Source: Arthrobacter sp. 135MFCol5.1 (GTDB lineage: Bacteria > Actinomycetota > Actinomycetes > Actinomycetales > Micrococcaceae). Taken from it: a stretch of DNA of 64,000 bases. The position numbers and the translations under genes are program-made. Shown here one piece after another: positions 63,321 to 64,000 of the stretch (the stretch's first letter is position 1; each line of letters begins with the position of its first letter). The stretch spans positions 1-64,000 of the forward strand of contig NZ_KB895468.1 in NCBI RefSeq assembly GCF_000374865.1. Reading direction: 5' to 3'. The notes below the pieces were generated by a model. It did no database searches, was not told the DNA's origin, and was given only the letters and a program-made list of their open reading frames with translations.

Positions 63321-64000
63321 ATGACGTCCCGCACCCCGGCCACCCGGTCGCGAAAGGCCCCCGGGCGGAACCAGCCGGGCCGTCTTCGCGGCATCGATGC
63401 AGCGCGGGGCCTCGCCCTTCTGGGCATGATGGCCACGCACCTGCTGCCAACGTTCGAGTCGAACGCCAACCTCACCCCGACCTGGATCGGCCTCACCTTC
63501 TCCGGACGGGCCGCGGCCCTCTTCGCCGTGCTGGCCGGGGTGGGACTTGCCCTGTCCACCGGAAAGCACCAGCCGCTGTCCGGTCCCGATCTCGCGAAGG
63601 CCCGCCGCGGCGTGGCGCTGCGTGCCGTGGTGATTGCCGCCGTCGGACTTACCCTGGGCGGCTTGGAAGTGAACGTGGCCGTCATCCTGGTCCATTACGC
63701 CGTGTTGTTCCTTTGCGTACTGCCCTTCCTGGGCCTGGGCGCCAAGGCCCTGTGCGCCTGGGCCGCGGGCTGGATCCTTGGGTCGCCCGCGCTGGCCTAC
63801 CTGCTGCGCCCCTGGCTCCTTGCCGCTGAGCCGCCACTGAAGCTGGGCCACAACCCGCGGTGGGAGGACCTGGGCACCCCCGGCCAGCTGCTGGGCGACC
63901 TCTTCCTGACCGGCTACTACCCGGTGGTGCAGTGGCTCGCCTACCTGCTGGTGGGCCTGGCCATCGGCCGCCTGGTCCTTGCCAAGGCGCTGGTCCCTGT
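63321..64000 (+). CDS. acyltransferase-like integral membrane protein (DUF1624/HGSNAT-like), cut by window end
   Basis: The first 226 residues of a multi-pass membrane protein. GIDAARGLALLGMMATHLLP is the opening of the heparan-alpha-glucosaminide N-acetyltransferase-like (DUF1624/DUF418) family. Helices then follow around RAAALFAVLAGVGLAL, RAVVIAAVGLTLGGL, VNVAVILVHYAVLFLCVLP and QWLAYLLVGLAIG. Members are thought to move acyl groups across membranes, but few are characterised. ATG 63321 has no strong RBS. The 3' end lies outside the window. Confidence 0.78.
   Translation, partial: MTSRTPATRSRKAPGRNQPGRLRGIDAARGLALLGMMATHLLPTFESNANLTPTWIGLTFSGRAAALFAVLAGVGLALSTGKHQPLSGPDLAKARRGVALRAVVIAAVGLTLGGLEVNVAVILVHYAVLFLCVLPFLGLGAKALCAWAAGWILGSPALAYLLRPWLLAAEPPLKLGHNPRWEDLGTPGQLLGDLFLTGYYPVVQWLAYLLVGLAIGRLVLAKALVP

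Overview
The window is a high-GC actinobacterial chromosome segment, most likely from Arthrobacter or Pseudarthrobacter (Micrococcaceae). This rests on the GC-rich third codon positions, a mycothiol-type maleylpyruvate isomerase family protein, an actinobacterial rRNA leader, and gene orders typical of actinobacteria: argC-J-B-D-F-R-G-H, infC-rpmI-rplT, recA-recX-miaB-miaA-dapF and dapA-rnj-ftsK-pgsA-cinA-clgR. Most of it is core genome. I see no insertion sequences, phage genes, CRISPR arrays or tRNA genes.

Layout. 1-490 is an AT-rich leader and promoter of an rRNA operon that runs left, out of the window. 490-8.2 kb holds tyrS, a HelD-type RNA polymerase-recycling ATPase, an alkylation-repair group (MPG glycosylase, Ada-AlkA fusion, Ogt) and two small enzymes. 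8.3-17.1 kb is the complete arginine operon with its repressor gene argR and a probable ARG operator. 17.3-24.4 kb is the accessory part: a quinone oxidoreductase, then a large membrane-bound Pls/PosA-type single-module peptide synthetase, an M1 metallopeptidase whose start overlaps its stop codon, and a convergent Sfp-type phosphopantetheinyl transferase. 24.5-28.1 kb is pheST. 28.3-33 kb holds small proteins, a radical SAM protein, a Nudix hydrolase, an MFS exporter and a GlsB-type membrane protein. 33-36 kb is a SpoU methyltransferase and rplT-rpmI-infC. 36-42.6 kb is DUF1844, MFS, SseB and part of the histidine operon. 42.7-48 kb holds LysM/lexA, dinG and hflX. 48.3-54.6 kb holds a methyltransferase, dapF, miaA, miaB, recX, recA and DUF3046. 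54.6-64 kb holds marR, clgR, cinA, pgsA, ftsK, rnj, dapA, an SOS-controlled small gene and the start of an acyltransferase-like membrane protein.

Two themes stand out. First, the synthetase at 18.3-22.4 kb has the A-T-(TM/hexapeptide)x3 plan of epsilon-poly-L-lysine synthetase. A hand-derived specificity code, D-A-E-S-I-G-T-V-V-K, is almost the classical lysine code. With the adjoining M1 peptidase (the family of known polylysine-degrading enzymes) and the PPTase it forms a compact candidate system for making, activating and trimming a cationic homo-poly-amino acid. Second, LexA-type boxes (TCGAAC-N4-GTTCGA) lie upstream of lexA, a divergent LysM gene, recA, the radical SAM gene and a small DUF222-like gene. 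Two of these promoters look leaderless, with the box between or over the -35 and -10 elements. The window therefore holds the SOS repressor, its co-protease and several targets.

Gene functions come from reading motifs by eye. Start codons were chosen from ribosome binding sites, overlaps and family lengths. No database search was possible.
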